Assembly: GCA_003232715.1 (NCBI GenBank)
Contig: QIJG01000225.1
Span: 1-11,907, forward strand
Direction: 5' to 3'
Source of the DNA: Nitrospirota bacterium
GTDB lineage: Bacteria; Nitrospirota; Thermodesulfovibrionia; Thermodesulfovibrionales; JdFR-85
DNA: 11,907 nucleotides
The notes beneath the pieces are model-generated. The model was not told the DNA's origin. It was given only the letters and a program-made list of their open reading frames with translations, and made no database searches. The stretch's first letter is position 1. Every line of letters begins with the position of its first letter. A program made the translations under genes and the position numbers. Shown piece by piece: positions 1-6,646 of the stretch.

Positions 1-577
1 TCTTCTTTTTCTTTCTTGACGGAATAGATCACATCATCAACAAGCCCGTACTCCTTTGCCTCTTCTGCCGACATGAAAAAATCCCTGTCCGTGTCTGCCT
101 GAATCTTGTCATAAGGCTGGGATGTATGGCTCGCAAGAATCCCGTTCAGAATCTCCTTCATCTTGAGAATCTCTCTGGCATGGATCTCTATATCAGTGGC
201 CTGTCCCTGAAAACCACCCATCGGCTGATGTATCATTATCCTCGAATGGGGAAGGGCAAACCTCTTTGACTTTGCCCCTGCCGACAGAAGCAGTGCCCCC
301 ATCAATAGGTGGCAATATCAGGCTTTACATACTGCATGGTATCATAGATGGCGAGTCCCGAAGAGACAACCCCGCCGGGAGAATTGACATAGACATGGAT
401 ATCCTTCTCAGGGTCATCCGTCTGAAGGAACAGAAGCTGCGCAATCACTGTATTGGCCACATGATCGTCTATAGGTGTACCGATAAAAATTATCCTGTCC
501 TTTAACAGCCTTGAATAGATGTCATAGGCCCTCTCCGTCCTTCCCGTCTGTTCTATTACAATAGGAATCAAACTCAT
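1..577 (-). pseudogene. clpP: ATP-dependent Clp protease proteolytic subunit, frameshifted by a 19-nt deletion and partial at the left edge
   Basis: ClpP is the serine-protease chamber that degrades proteins unfolded by ClpX/ClpA in the cytoplasm. The start ATG at 575-577 has an AGGAGGAG Shine-Dalgarno. The first 91 residues are canonical (NSPGG at 65-69, IYDTMQYVKPDIATY at the end), then a TGA follows at 302-304. The next frame, from the ATG at 300-302 to the window edge, continues as MGALLLSAGAKSKRFALPHSR, then IMIHQPMGG and TDRDFFMSAEEAKEYGLVDD. Between TAT (305-307) and ATG only two bases remain where the family has seven codons (C-I/M-G-Q-A-A-S). So 19 nt are missing, including the catalytic Ser codon, while the His (MIHQP) and Asp (TDRD) of the triad are present. 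The stop codon lies beyond the window. It sits 76 bp downstream of tig, the usual tig-clpP order. As written it cannot give active ClpP. An assembly or consensus error is at least as likely as true decay. Confidence 0.93.
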
Positions 578-653
578 CTCTTTACTCTCCTCCTGGTTTA
601 AAATCAGTGTCAGCAGATTAGTGACGATCTTCTACTTTTAGTTTATACGGATA

Positions 654-1922
654 CTATTCACTATCACTGGTCTCTACCTTATCACTTTTACCTACTTCCC
701 TGACAGCTTTCTGAAATACAATCTCAAGGGCCTTCTCCCTGATTATATTCTGCCTGAATCCAGCCATGGCACCCTCATTCCTGAGGTACAAGTCTATGAA
801 ATTCTCCGGACTGAGATACATATTGCCTGCAATCTCAATTATTCTCTTTTTCATCTCGTCTTCTGTAACTTCCACCTTCTCCTTCGCTGCAATCACATCA
901 AGGATGATATTGGCCTTAACATTCCTGATGGCCTTCTCTCTCAGGTCTTCCCTTGCCTTTTCAATATCGAGCTCCGAATCCTTTTTCTTCTCTTCAGCAA
1001 CGAGGGCATTAAGCTCCGAGTCAAGAAGACTCCCGGGTATCTCAACCTCATTGTCCTTCACAAGCTGTTCAATAAGTCCGGCCTTCTGCTTGTTCTCAGA
1101 CATCTCTTTCTTTACATTTTCAAGAGACTCCCTGACAGCTTCTCTCAGTTTCTCCAGATCGTCATATCCAAGGTCCTTGGCAAATTCATCGTTTAGATCA
1201 GCCTTTTTTAACTTCTTCACCTCATTAATGCTCCCTTTAAGGGTGAGGGTCTTGCCGCAGAAATTCTTGTTGACGTAATCATCGGGGAATGCTGCGGAGA
1301 CCTCGAAGGGCTCCCCTGACTTCCTGCCTTTTAATGCATCCGATATCTCCTGAGGAATGATATCACTGCCAATCTTGATAAACTGGCCTGTAACCTCCTG
1401 ATCCTCCTCGACAATCTCGTAGTCAACCACCACAAGGTCTCCATCGGAGATTGTATCATCAACCACTTCATAAGTGGATTTCTCCGTCAGCAGACGTTTT
1501 GCGGTATCTTCCACTTCCTCATCCATTACATCAAACGTCTCTTCTTTTACAGTATAACCCTCATAATTCAGGTCTTTTATCTCCGGAAGGAACTCTACTG
1601 TAAAGGTCATTTTAAGGGGTGTTTTCCTCTTGAAATCGTACTCTTCAAAAACCGGAGCTGCAACAGGAAACAGGGCCTCTTCCTTGATCGCCATTACATA
1701 GTACTCAGGGATCACCCGCTCAATCACGTCCATCTCCACATCTTTACCAAATCTCCTTTCAAGCAGAGAAAGCGGGACCTTGCCAGGCCTGAAACCTGGA
1801 ATTTTCATGGTTCTGCCAAGATTCCTGAGTGCATCTTCTATCTTATGTTCAAGAACATCAGCAGGTATCTCTACAACAAATTTCTTTTTAGTGGGATTGA
1901 TATCCTCAACAGTCTTCTGCAT
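654..1922 (-). CDS. tig: Trigger factor (ribosome-associated chaperone / peptidyl-prolyl isomerase)
   Basis: Trigger factor binds ribosomal protein L23 at the tunnel exit and shields nascent chains. The 422-aa product is near the family length of about 430. Residues 1-115 form the ribosome-binding domain with the signature GFRPGKVP (43-50). Residues 160-237 form an FKBP-type PPIase domain running from SDGDLVVVDY to FPDDYVNKNFCGKTL. Residues 240-422 are the charged helical chaperone domain. I chose the ATG at 1920-1922 because GCAGGAGG lies just upstream. A TTG at 1940 would add six residues and start upstream of that Shine-Dalgarno. In the PPIase domain the usual IPGFE is IPQEI, so prolyl isomerase activity may be weak (inference). 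A strong promoter candidate lies at 1955-1983. The gene probably heads a tig-clpP operon. It shows no lesions, unlike its neighbours on both sides. Confidence 0.96.
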   Translation of the reverse strand: MQKTVEDINPTKKKFVVEIPADVLEHKIEDALRNLGRTMKIPGFRPGKVPLSLLERRFGKDVEMDVIERVIPEYYVMAIKEEALFPVAAPVFEEYDFKRKTPLKMTFTVEFLPEIKDLNYEGYTVKEETFDVMDEEVEDTAKRLLTEKSTYEVVDDTISDGDLVVVDYEIVEEDQEVTGQFIKIGSDIIPQEISDALKGRKSGEPFEVSAAFPDDYVNKNFCGKTLTLKGSINEVKKLKKADLNDEFAKDLGYDDLEKLREAVRESLENVKKEMSENKQKAGLIEQLVKDNEVEIPGSLLDSELNALVAEEKKKDSELDIEKAREDLREKAIRNVKANIILDVIAAKEKVEVTEDEMKKRIIEIAGNMYLSPENFIDLYLRNEGAMAGFRQNIIREKALEIVFQKAVREVGKSDKVETSDSE

Positions 1923-1954
1923 CTTGCCTCCTGCAAACAATATTTTATCTTTTA

Positions 1955-1983
1955 ATTTAAAAATATACGGGTATATTTGTCAA
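1955..1983 (-). promoter_or_regulatory. Sigma-70-type promoter of tig
   Basis: On the minus strand a perfect -35 TTGACA (1978-1983) is followed by a 17-bp spacer and a TTAAAT -10 hexamer (1955-1960, 4 of 6 consensus). Transcription would start near 1948, leaving about 26 nt of leader containing the GGAGG ahead of the tig ATG at 1922. This lies in the 108-bp gap between the EF-G2 remnant and tig, so tig-clpP can be transcribed independently of the genes upstream. Confidence 0.65.
1961..1978. promoter_or_regulatory. 18-bp perfect palindrome filling the tig promoter spacer (candidate operator)
   Basis: AAATATAC-GG-GTATATTT reads the same on both strands apart from the two central bases. It occupies exactly the spacer between the -35 and -10 hexamers of the tig promoter candidate, the classic place for a repressor dimer or a spacer-distorting activator. 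Its half-sites are AT-rich, so chance is possible. I recognise no specific regulator family, and no matching regulator gene is in the window. Confidence 0.45.
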
Positions 1984-2030
1984 TTTCATAAGGGCCTTCA
2001 AAAAGCCTCCACCTGCGGGCATACTGCCTT

Positions 2031-2696
2031 TTATTCCTTACCTGGTTCTTTTTCCGCCTTTCTCTCTTTAATAAGCTTCTGTGCAATATGTCCGGGGAGA
2101 TCTTCATAGTGAGAAAACTCCATGGAATAGATTCCTCTGCCGGAGGTAAGACTATGAAGCTGGGTGGCATATGTAAGCATCTCCGCCATGGGAACAAGGG
2201 CTGTTATCTTCTGGTTTCCACCAGCCTGGGGCTCCACGCCCTGAACTTTTCCCCTTTTTGCATTCAGGTCTCCGATGACAGAGCCAAGGGCGTCGTCGGG
2301 TGTAGTCACCTCAACCCGCATGACGGGTTCAAGCAATACCGTTTTGGCCTCGGATGCAGCGTTTTTATGGCCATGGAACCCGCGAGCTTAAAGGGCATCA
2401 TCCGATACCCTCAGACAGCCCCTTGCATCCTCAATAAAATTAATAAACCCGGGGGTATCAATGATATTCATTCTGCAGGCGTTCCAGTCACAACAGGCAA
2501 CGGCAGAAGATATGGTGATTTTCCGCTCTATCTCTTCAGGATCAAAATCGGTTACAGTACTCCCTGCCTCCACGCTTCCCATCCGGTCAACGGCACCTGC
2601 ACTATAAAGTATGGCCTCCACTAAAGAGGTCTTGCCGGCACCACCATGTGCCACAATCGAAAAGTTTCTGATCATGGAAACATCATGCTTAGCCAT
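2031..2696 (-). pseudogene. EF-G2-like translation factor GTPase, internally deleted remnant
   Basis: The first 102 residues are the N-terminus of an EF-G-like GTPase of the EF-G2 type. The P-loop is AHGGAGKT (16-23) rather than the AHIDAGKT of canonical EF-G, the switch I region is DFDPEEIERKITI (50-62), and G3 is DTPG (80-83). The frame ends at a TAA (2388-2390). The following bases read in the next frame as MPFKLAGSMAIK. After a run of five A (minus strand; plus 2362-2366) the original frame resumes with the domain V end, AASEAKTVLLEPVMRVEV to the stop at 2031. G4 (NKMD), G5 and domains II to IV are absent: roughly 475 residues or 1.4 kb compared with a usual length near 690 aa. An AGAGGGG ribosome site precedes the ATG at 2694-2696. 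A second frameshift sits at the A-run. As written the product is non-functional. A collapsed assembly is a serious alternative to a real deletion. Confidence 0.9.
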
Positions 2697-2736
2697 ATAC
2701 CCCTCTGTTGTGAACGGAATTCAATATCCAAAAAAA

Positions 2737-3162
2737 TTACTCAAGTATCTCTTCGACAACCGGCTTATATTCCGTTTTTTTCTCCATCCTCAAACTGAAT
2801 TGCCTGGCAGCAATGAAGGTAAGAATAAAGAGACCGAATCCACCGGCAGCAGAAAGCAGGTTGGGATCAACTCCACTAAAGAACCAGGGAAGGAATTCCT
2901 TACCAAGAACCGCTCCGATTATAAGCGCAAGTGCCGGGAGACCATAAACAAGAATTGTACCCTTCAAGTATGTATAGGGTTTAAATACAACCTTGACCTT
3001 CTGCCCCTCTTTTGCCTTGGCGATATTGAGGGCCTCTATAAGTGCACCGCCATCAGAAACGTGACATGTGCCCTCGTTACACTTGTCACAGGCACTCTGA
3101 CGCTCGACAAGAACCTTTGCAATTACCCCCTCAATACTCTTTACAATACCGACTTCTTCCAT
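2737..3162 (-). CDS. rseC: RseC/MucC-family membrane protein (SoxR-reducing system subunit RseC-like)
   Basis: This small integral membrane protein (141 aa) has the RseC layout. The soluble N-terminus MEEVGIVKSIEGVIAKVLVERQSACDKC carries three cysteines (C25, C28, C33) in a C-x2-C-x4-C cluster. Two transmembrane helices follow at about 67-88 (GTILVYGLPALALIIGAVLG) and 103-122, then a charged cytoplasmic tail. In gammaproteobacteria RseC is linked to sigma-E control and, with Rsx/Rnf-type proteins, to reduction of SoxR. In other phyla its role is unclear, and the cysteines suggest redox sensing or electron transfer (inference). No strong Shine-Dalgarno is visible before the ATG at 3160-3162. 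It lies 40 bp upstream of the EF-G2 remnant on the same strand, so the two may be co-transcribed. No rnf/rsx genes are in the window. Confidence 0.85.
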   Translation of the reverse strand: MEEVGIVKSIEGVIAKVLVERQSACDKCNEGTCHVSDGGALIEALNIAKAKEGQKVKVVFKPYTYLKGTILVYGLPALALIIGAVLGKEFLPWFFSGVDPNLLSAAGGFGLFILTFIAARQFSLRMEKKTEYKPVVEEILE

Positions 3163-3276
3163 AATGTAAATATTCTAACATAAAAAAGCTTATCTCTACC
3201 ATATTGCCGGGGATGAAGAAACTAAGAAAACAACAGAAGGTGTTATGAAAGTTCGGAAGGCATTATTCCCCTGTGG

Positions 3277-5193
3277 CTAAGACAGACTACGAAGGTCGGA
3301 CTTTCTGATCCAGATTTCATTGTCGTCAATCATCTTATAAAAGACAAAGTTCTTCTTGAGATAAGCCAGGACTATAGGAAACCTGACTGCATTGGAAAAG
3401 CCTTCAAAGTCAAAACCACTGACGGAATTATACCAGTCACTGTTTGTATAGAGGACATACTTTATATTTGCCTTCTTTAAATCTTCAACCACTTCCTCCT
3501 GATAAAAATACGGCATAGCGTATATTAACGCCGGAAATCGCGTTGGCGCCGGCTGATTTATAAAATAATACCAGCTTGCCTCATTTGTAAAAGTAAAAAA
3601 CTTTTCATCACCCTTAAGGTTATTCTTCAGAAACTTTATGGTTGCCTTATATTTATCAAGAATAAATTCAGAGTCTTTCACTTTAATCGGAATCAGATCT
3701 TTCTTATATATCCTGTAAATACCTCCGACAGAACTCACAATAACTATAAAAGTCACTGTATACACGAGAATTTTCCTGAATTTATTGAATCTTTCTCTCT
3801 GAAGAATCCCGTGCAGATAATGTTTTATCAGGATATATAAGGACAGTATATAGGTCAGGGAAGAACTGTAGCCAACGTGCATCCAGTCGGAACGTCCCAA
3901 GGCACTTCTGTAAAAGAATATAGACATCAGCAACAAACAGAATTCTATAAAATACTTTTCAATAAATTGTCTGAACGCAGGCCTGACTTTTCCGTTATTC
4001 AGATACAACTCCTGCATGAATTTATAAGCAACCCAAAAAGTATTTGCTGCTATAATGACACAAACCGCCAAATAAGCTATCTGCTCAATAGGATAGATAA
4101 AACCACCCTGCAACCCCCTGTACTTTGTCAAAGTCAGAAAAGTAAATTCAAAAAAATCATAAAAGGCTCCGCGGAACAGAACGTTCAACAACAGAATCGC
4201 CGCCAAGAGCCCAAAGAATGAAGCTGCCAGATAATGACGTCTGAAATGACTTTTGTGAAAGAAGAGAAAGTACAAAATTGGAGATACAATCAGGTAGGTT
4301 GCAAACAGATAGGCTCCCCTGTCGACTGAATAACCGAAGGAAGCCAGTGGAATAAAAGAAAAGAAAAAAACGGTTATCAGGAACTTTTTCGGATTAATCC
4401 GCTTCAGGTCTGAAAAACGGTACAGTACAGGAACGGTTACCAGAAATGAAAACGTGGTTATATCCATGGTTTTAAAAAACATTAATCTTCTTGAAAAACC
4501 AAAGATGTGTTTGTAGAAAAGGGTCAGGGTAAGAAAAACAATAAGGTAGTACAGATAATTGCCACGGAATATCTGCATCAGGAAAATGGCAAGCATTATG
4601 AATAAAAAAACTTTAAGGATGGACTCCAGAGCCCTGACTGAACCAATTGACTTCCCGAAAAGTTTAAAGGCCACGACTGAACGGACAGGGTCCTCAAAGA
4701 CCCCGTGCAGAAACAAAAAATCCTTATATGGTACCTCCCCGGCCATATAGGACAGAGCAGGCCCCAAAGTCTCGCCTTCGTGCATTGCATCGAATTTTCC
4801 AGTAGAACGGTAGTTCGGAATATTAATTGAGGATATGATTGCAAACAACAGTAAGATTACCGCAAAGAACTTTTTATTCACTGACGGTAATGGTAAAACG
4901 TCCAGAGAATCATATTCGGAAAAATCGGGGTTACCCCTGAAACAGATACTGTTAAAACCACCAATGTTCAGAAGGTACATCAGGAAGAGCAGCAGTAAAG
5001 GCATGAACAAAAAGACCGCAAACCTAACCGAATCATTGGTAGGATTATACTTTGCAACCGTAAGCACCCCAGTGACACCCCATGGGTTTGAATACGGAAG
5101 AGTTATCTTATCCCAGAAAAACAAACCAAGAGAAACACCAAGAACAAATACTGCAAGCAGGAGTAAAAACTTTATATTCTTGCCGTGTTTCAT
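3277..5193 (-). CDS. Polytopic membrane protein, putative GT-C-type glycosyltransferase
   Basis: The 638-aa protein has about a dozen hydrophobic segments (roughly 11-27, 57-77, 109-123, 193-209, 213-230, 246-260, 271-288, 293-312, 322-340, 371-390, 414-430, 441-458, 475-490) and a soluble C-terminal domain from about 500. The loop after the third helix carries FDAMHEGE (134-141), PYKDF (155-159) and HGVFEDP (163-169). This acidic first extracytoplasmic loop is what GT-C enzymes use to bind metal and a lipid-linked sugar. ALGRSDWMHVGYSS (431-444) is a second conserved-looking motif. Function is inferred from architecture, and neither donor nor acceptor can be named. No Shine-Dalgarno precedes the ATG at 5191-5193. 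Two TATAAT hexamers lie within about 30 bp upstream without a good -35. The gene is visibly richer in A+T than the genes around it, and no other polysaccharide genes accompany it, so horizontal acquisition is possible. Confidence 0.6.
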   Translation of the reverse strand: MKHGKNIKFLLLLAVFVLGVSLGLFFWDKITLPYSNPWGVTGVLTVAKYNPTNDSVRFAVFLFMPLLLLFLMYLLNIGGFNSICFRGNPDFSEYDSLDVLPLPSVNKKFFAVILLLFAIISSINIPNYRSTGKFDAMHEGETLGPALSYMAGEVPYKDFLFLHGVFEDPVRSVVAFKLFGKSIGSVRALESILKVFLFIMLAIFLMQIFRGNYLYYLIVFLTLTLFYKHIFGFSRRLMFFKTMDITTFSFLVTVPVLYRFSDLKRINPKKFLITVFFFSFIPLASFGYSVDRGAYLFATYLIVSPILYFLFFHKSHFRRHYLAASFFGLLAAILLLNVLFRGAFYDFFEFTFLTLTKYRGLQGGFIYPIEQIAYLAVCVIIAANTFWVAYKFMQELYLNNGKVRPAFRQFIEKYFIEFCLLLMSIFFYRSALGRSDWMHVGYSSSLTYILSLYILIKHYLHGILQRERFNKFRKILVYTVTFIVIVSSVGGIYRIYKKDLIPIKVKDSEFILDKYKATIKFLKNNLKGDEKFFTFTNEASWYYFINQPAPTRFPALIYAMPYFYQEEVVEDLKKANIKYVLYTNSDWYNSVSGFDFEGFSNAVRFPIVLAYLKKNFVFYKMIDDNEIWIRKSDLRSLS

Positions 5194-5679
5194 GAGATTA
5201 CATTATATCGCTGCATTATAAAGGTCCTGACAAATTTTCTTGCCGCTGCTGGTTTTCATTAATATGCCCTTATATTATTGAAAGGTAAAGGAGTTTACTT
5301 TTTGCAAATATGATTAAATGTTAGCATAAAAAATGGAAATTCTTCAACAATACTTATAAATATTCTTCAAAGTTCAGCAAGTATTAGTATACAATCATCA
5401 GGAGGACAATGGAACGGATTATTCGGTAATATCCTGAAACACGGTCAAAGCTTTCCAAAGAAATGAGAGTTCAGGGATGGACGAATTTCAGAATATGATA
5501 TATAATGTTAAGAGTATATATATTTTTTATATACAGTGAATAGGGGCATATCATGAATAGAAGGGGGAGTCAAAAATAATTTTTCCTTATTTTTCAGGGG
5601 GTTCATCATCCATCCCCCCTCGCATGAAAAGTGGCAAAGGAATTGCTGTAACTTGACTTGTAATGATAAGGAGGTGCTC
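5194..5679. other. Divergent intergenic region, AT-rich, no gene seen
   Basis: This stretch lies between two divergently transcribed genes. I see no credible protein or RNA gene. It holds an ATTCTTCAA direct repeat (5339-5347 and 5362-5370, 23 bp apart) flanked by the inverted pair AATACTT/AAGTATT, an AT hairpin GTATATA/TATATAC around 5514-5534, and a short AAAAATAA/TTATTTTT inverted pair just before the sigma-54 promoter. Any of these could be enhancer or IHF sites for the sigma-54 promoter, but AT-rich DNA produces such patterns by chance. Confidence 0.5.
5632..5647 (+). promoter_or_regulatory. Sigma-54 (RpoN) -24/-12 promoter
   Basis: TGGCAAAGGAATTGCT matches the RpoN consensus TGGCAYRNNNNTTGCW at all but one of the defined positions. 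The invariant GG (5633-5634) and GC (5645-5646) are separated by exactly 10 bp. The predicted start is near 5658, about 22 nt before the ATG at 5680, with AAGGAGGTG (5668-5676) inside that leader. Such promoters need an AAA+ activator bound upstream. None is encoded in the window, and the downstream receiver protein has no AAA+ domain. Confidence 0.75.
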
Positions 5680-6402
5680 ATGGATAAAGGAAAGATAATT
5701 GTACTTGATGACGACCCTGTTGTGACACTTAGCTGCAAGAGGATACTCGGGGCAGAGGGTTACAATATAACTGCAGTGGGCAAGGGTGAAGATGCACTGA
5801 GACAGCTTGAGAAAGAGGAATACGACATCCTGATTACCGATATCCGCCTGCCGGACATATCGGGAATTGAGGTTCTGCGTGAAGCACGGATCCCCACACT
5901 GGAAGATGCAAAGGAATCCATAAGACTTGGGGCCTTTGAGTATATTGAAAAACCTTTTACCCCCGATTTTATGTTAAATGTTGCCAGGAAGGTATTTGAC
6001 AAGAGGGGCTGGATCCTGAGGCAGGCTTATATAGATGAGTTCCGGGACTATCTGGTGCCTCTACGGGACAAGGAGAACCCCGTAATATTTTACAAGGAAG
6101 GGGTATGGGCAAGGCCGACAAAGACAGGACTCTGGGAGACAGGCTATGACCTGAGATACGAGATGGCCGCCGGGGAGATGCTTTATGTTGATTACCTGAA
6201 GGTAAATAAAGTGAAAGCAGGAGAACCCTTTGCCAGGCTGCTTACAGGCTCGGGAAAGATTGTGGATATAGCCTCACCAATGACCGCTGAGATAAAAGAG
6301 ACCAACGGGAAGGCCAATGACGTCATCTGTTCCCTCCTCAAGGAACACCTCTCGGAGGGATGGCTTGTGTGGCTTGCAAAGGTGATACCCCTGGAAATGT
6401 AA
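5680..6402 (+). CDS. Response-regulator receiver fused to a GcvH-like (lipoyl-type) domain; receiver lacks an internal segment
   Basis: The N-terminus is a CheY-like receiver: acidic pocket D10-D12, phospho-acceptor D54 in LITDIRLPD, and K91 in EKPF. Residues about 141-236 resemble glycine-cleavage H protein, from GLWETGYD through VKAGEPFA and IASPMTAEI to SEGWLVWL. The canonical E-S-V-K-A lipoyl-lysine motif is not kept: the hairpin reads TGSGKIVD, with K193 offset by one residue, so lipoylation is uncertain. There is no DNA-binding or AAA+ output domain. Compared with the paralogous receiver encoded at 6647, 13 residues are missing between R70 and I71 (5889/5890), an in-frame 39-nt gap that removes strand beta-4 and the switch Thr. 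I chose ATG 5680 over an in-frame TTG at 5653 because of AAGGAGGTG and because 5653 lies upstream of the predicted sigma-54 transcript start. Signal-dependent control of a lipoyl or redox partner is inference. Confidence 0.8.
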   Translation: MDKGKIIVLDDDPVVTLSCKRILGAEGYNITAVGKGEDALRQLEKEEYDILITDIRLPDISGIEVLREARIPTLEDAKESIRLGAFEYIEKPFTPDFMLNVARKVFDKRGWILRQAYIDEFRDYLVPLRDKENPVIFYKEGVWARPTKTGLWETGYDLRYEMAAGEMLYVDYLKVNKVKAGEPFARLLTGSGKIVDIASPMTAEIKETNGKANDVICSLLKEHLSEGWLVWLAKVIPLEM

Positions 6403-6438
6403 ACTGATGATTTTTGCCTTGTTTTGATTATCTTGTCG

Positions 6439-6594
6439 GGATTATACAGAGCAGGTGAAAAAATTCATTAACTCGATAAAAACTATATTATAAAACTTGC
6501 AATCTTTTTAATTTAATTAAGGAAAAGGATGGAGGTTGGTGAAAGGTACTTTAAGGTATCGAAAATGAATTTTTTCACCTGCTCTGCATAATCC
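6439..6594. repeat. 156-bp AT-rich element with 31-bp inverted terminal arms (MITE-like or long hairpin)
   Basis: The left arm (6439-6469, starting GGATTATACAGAGCAGG) and the right arm (6564-6594, ending CCTGCTCTGCATAATCC) are reverse complements over 31 bp with a single mismatch (A at 6445 against the right-arm copy). A further internal pair TCGATA/TATCGA lies at 6473-6478 and 6557-6562. The 94-bp centre has no long ORF. It sits wholly between the two receiver genes. The size and terminal inverted repeats fit a miniature transposable element, but I see no target-site duplication and no second copy in the window. A long structured RNA or regulatory cruciform is the alternative. Confidence 0.7.
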
Positions 6595-6646
6595 TTATGT
6601 ATATTATATTTTATATATTTTAAAATTCAATTACGGAGGTTATTCT

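Noticed and set aside
766..1278. 170-aa plus-strand open frame rich in Ser and Phe
   Set aside because: It is a mirror of the Lys/Glu-rich trigger factor gene on the other strand, and its composition is the expected antisense artefact.
1985..2030. Possible rho-independent terminator after the EF-G2 remnant (GCC...GGC followed by TTTTT on the minus strand)
   Set aside because: Only about three base pairs of stem can be formed, too weak to call.
2611..3183. 190-aa plus-strand open frame
   Set aside because: It is antisense to rseC and the EF-G2 remnant, has no recognisable domain, and the minus-strand reading gives clear protein families.
5401..5429. GGAGG followed by a six-codon frame (MERIIR) in the intergenic region, a possible leader peptide
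   Set aside because: The spacing between GGAGG and ATG is only three bases, the peptide has no regulatory codon pattern, and no attenuator structure follows.
5653..5679. Upstream TTG start adding nine residues to the receiver-GcvH protein
   Set aside because: It would begin before the predicted sigma-54 transcript start and ahead of the strong AAGGAGGTG that serves ATG 5680.
6439..6594. CRISPR-like or terminator interpretation of the inverted repeat
   Set aside because: There are only two copies in opposite orientation with a 94-bp loop and no T-tract, which fits neither a CRISPR array nor an intrinsic terminator.
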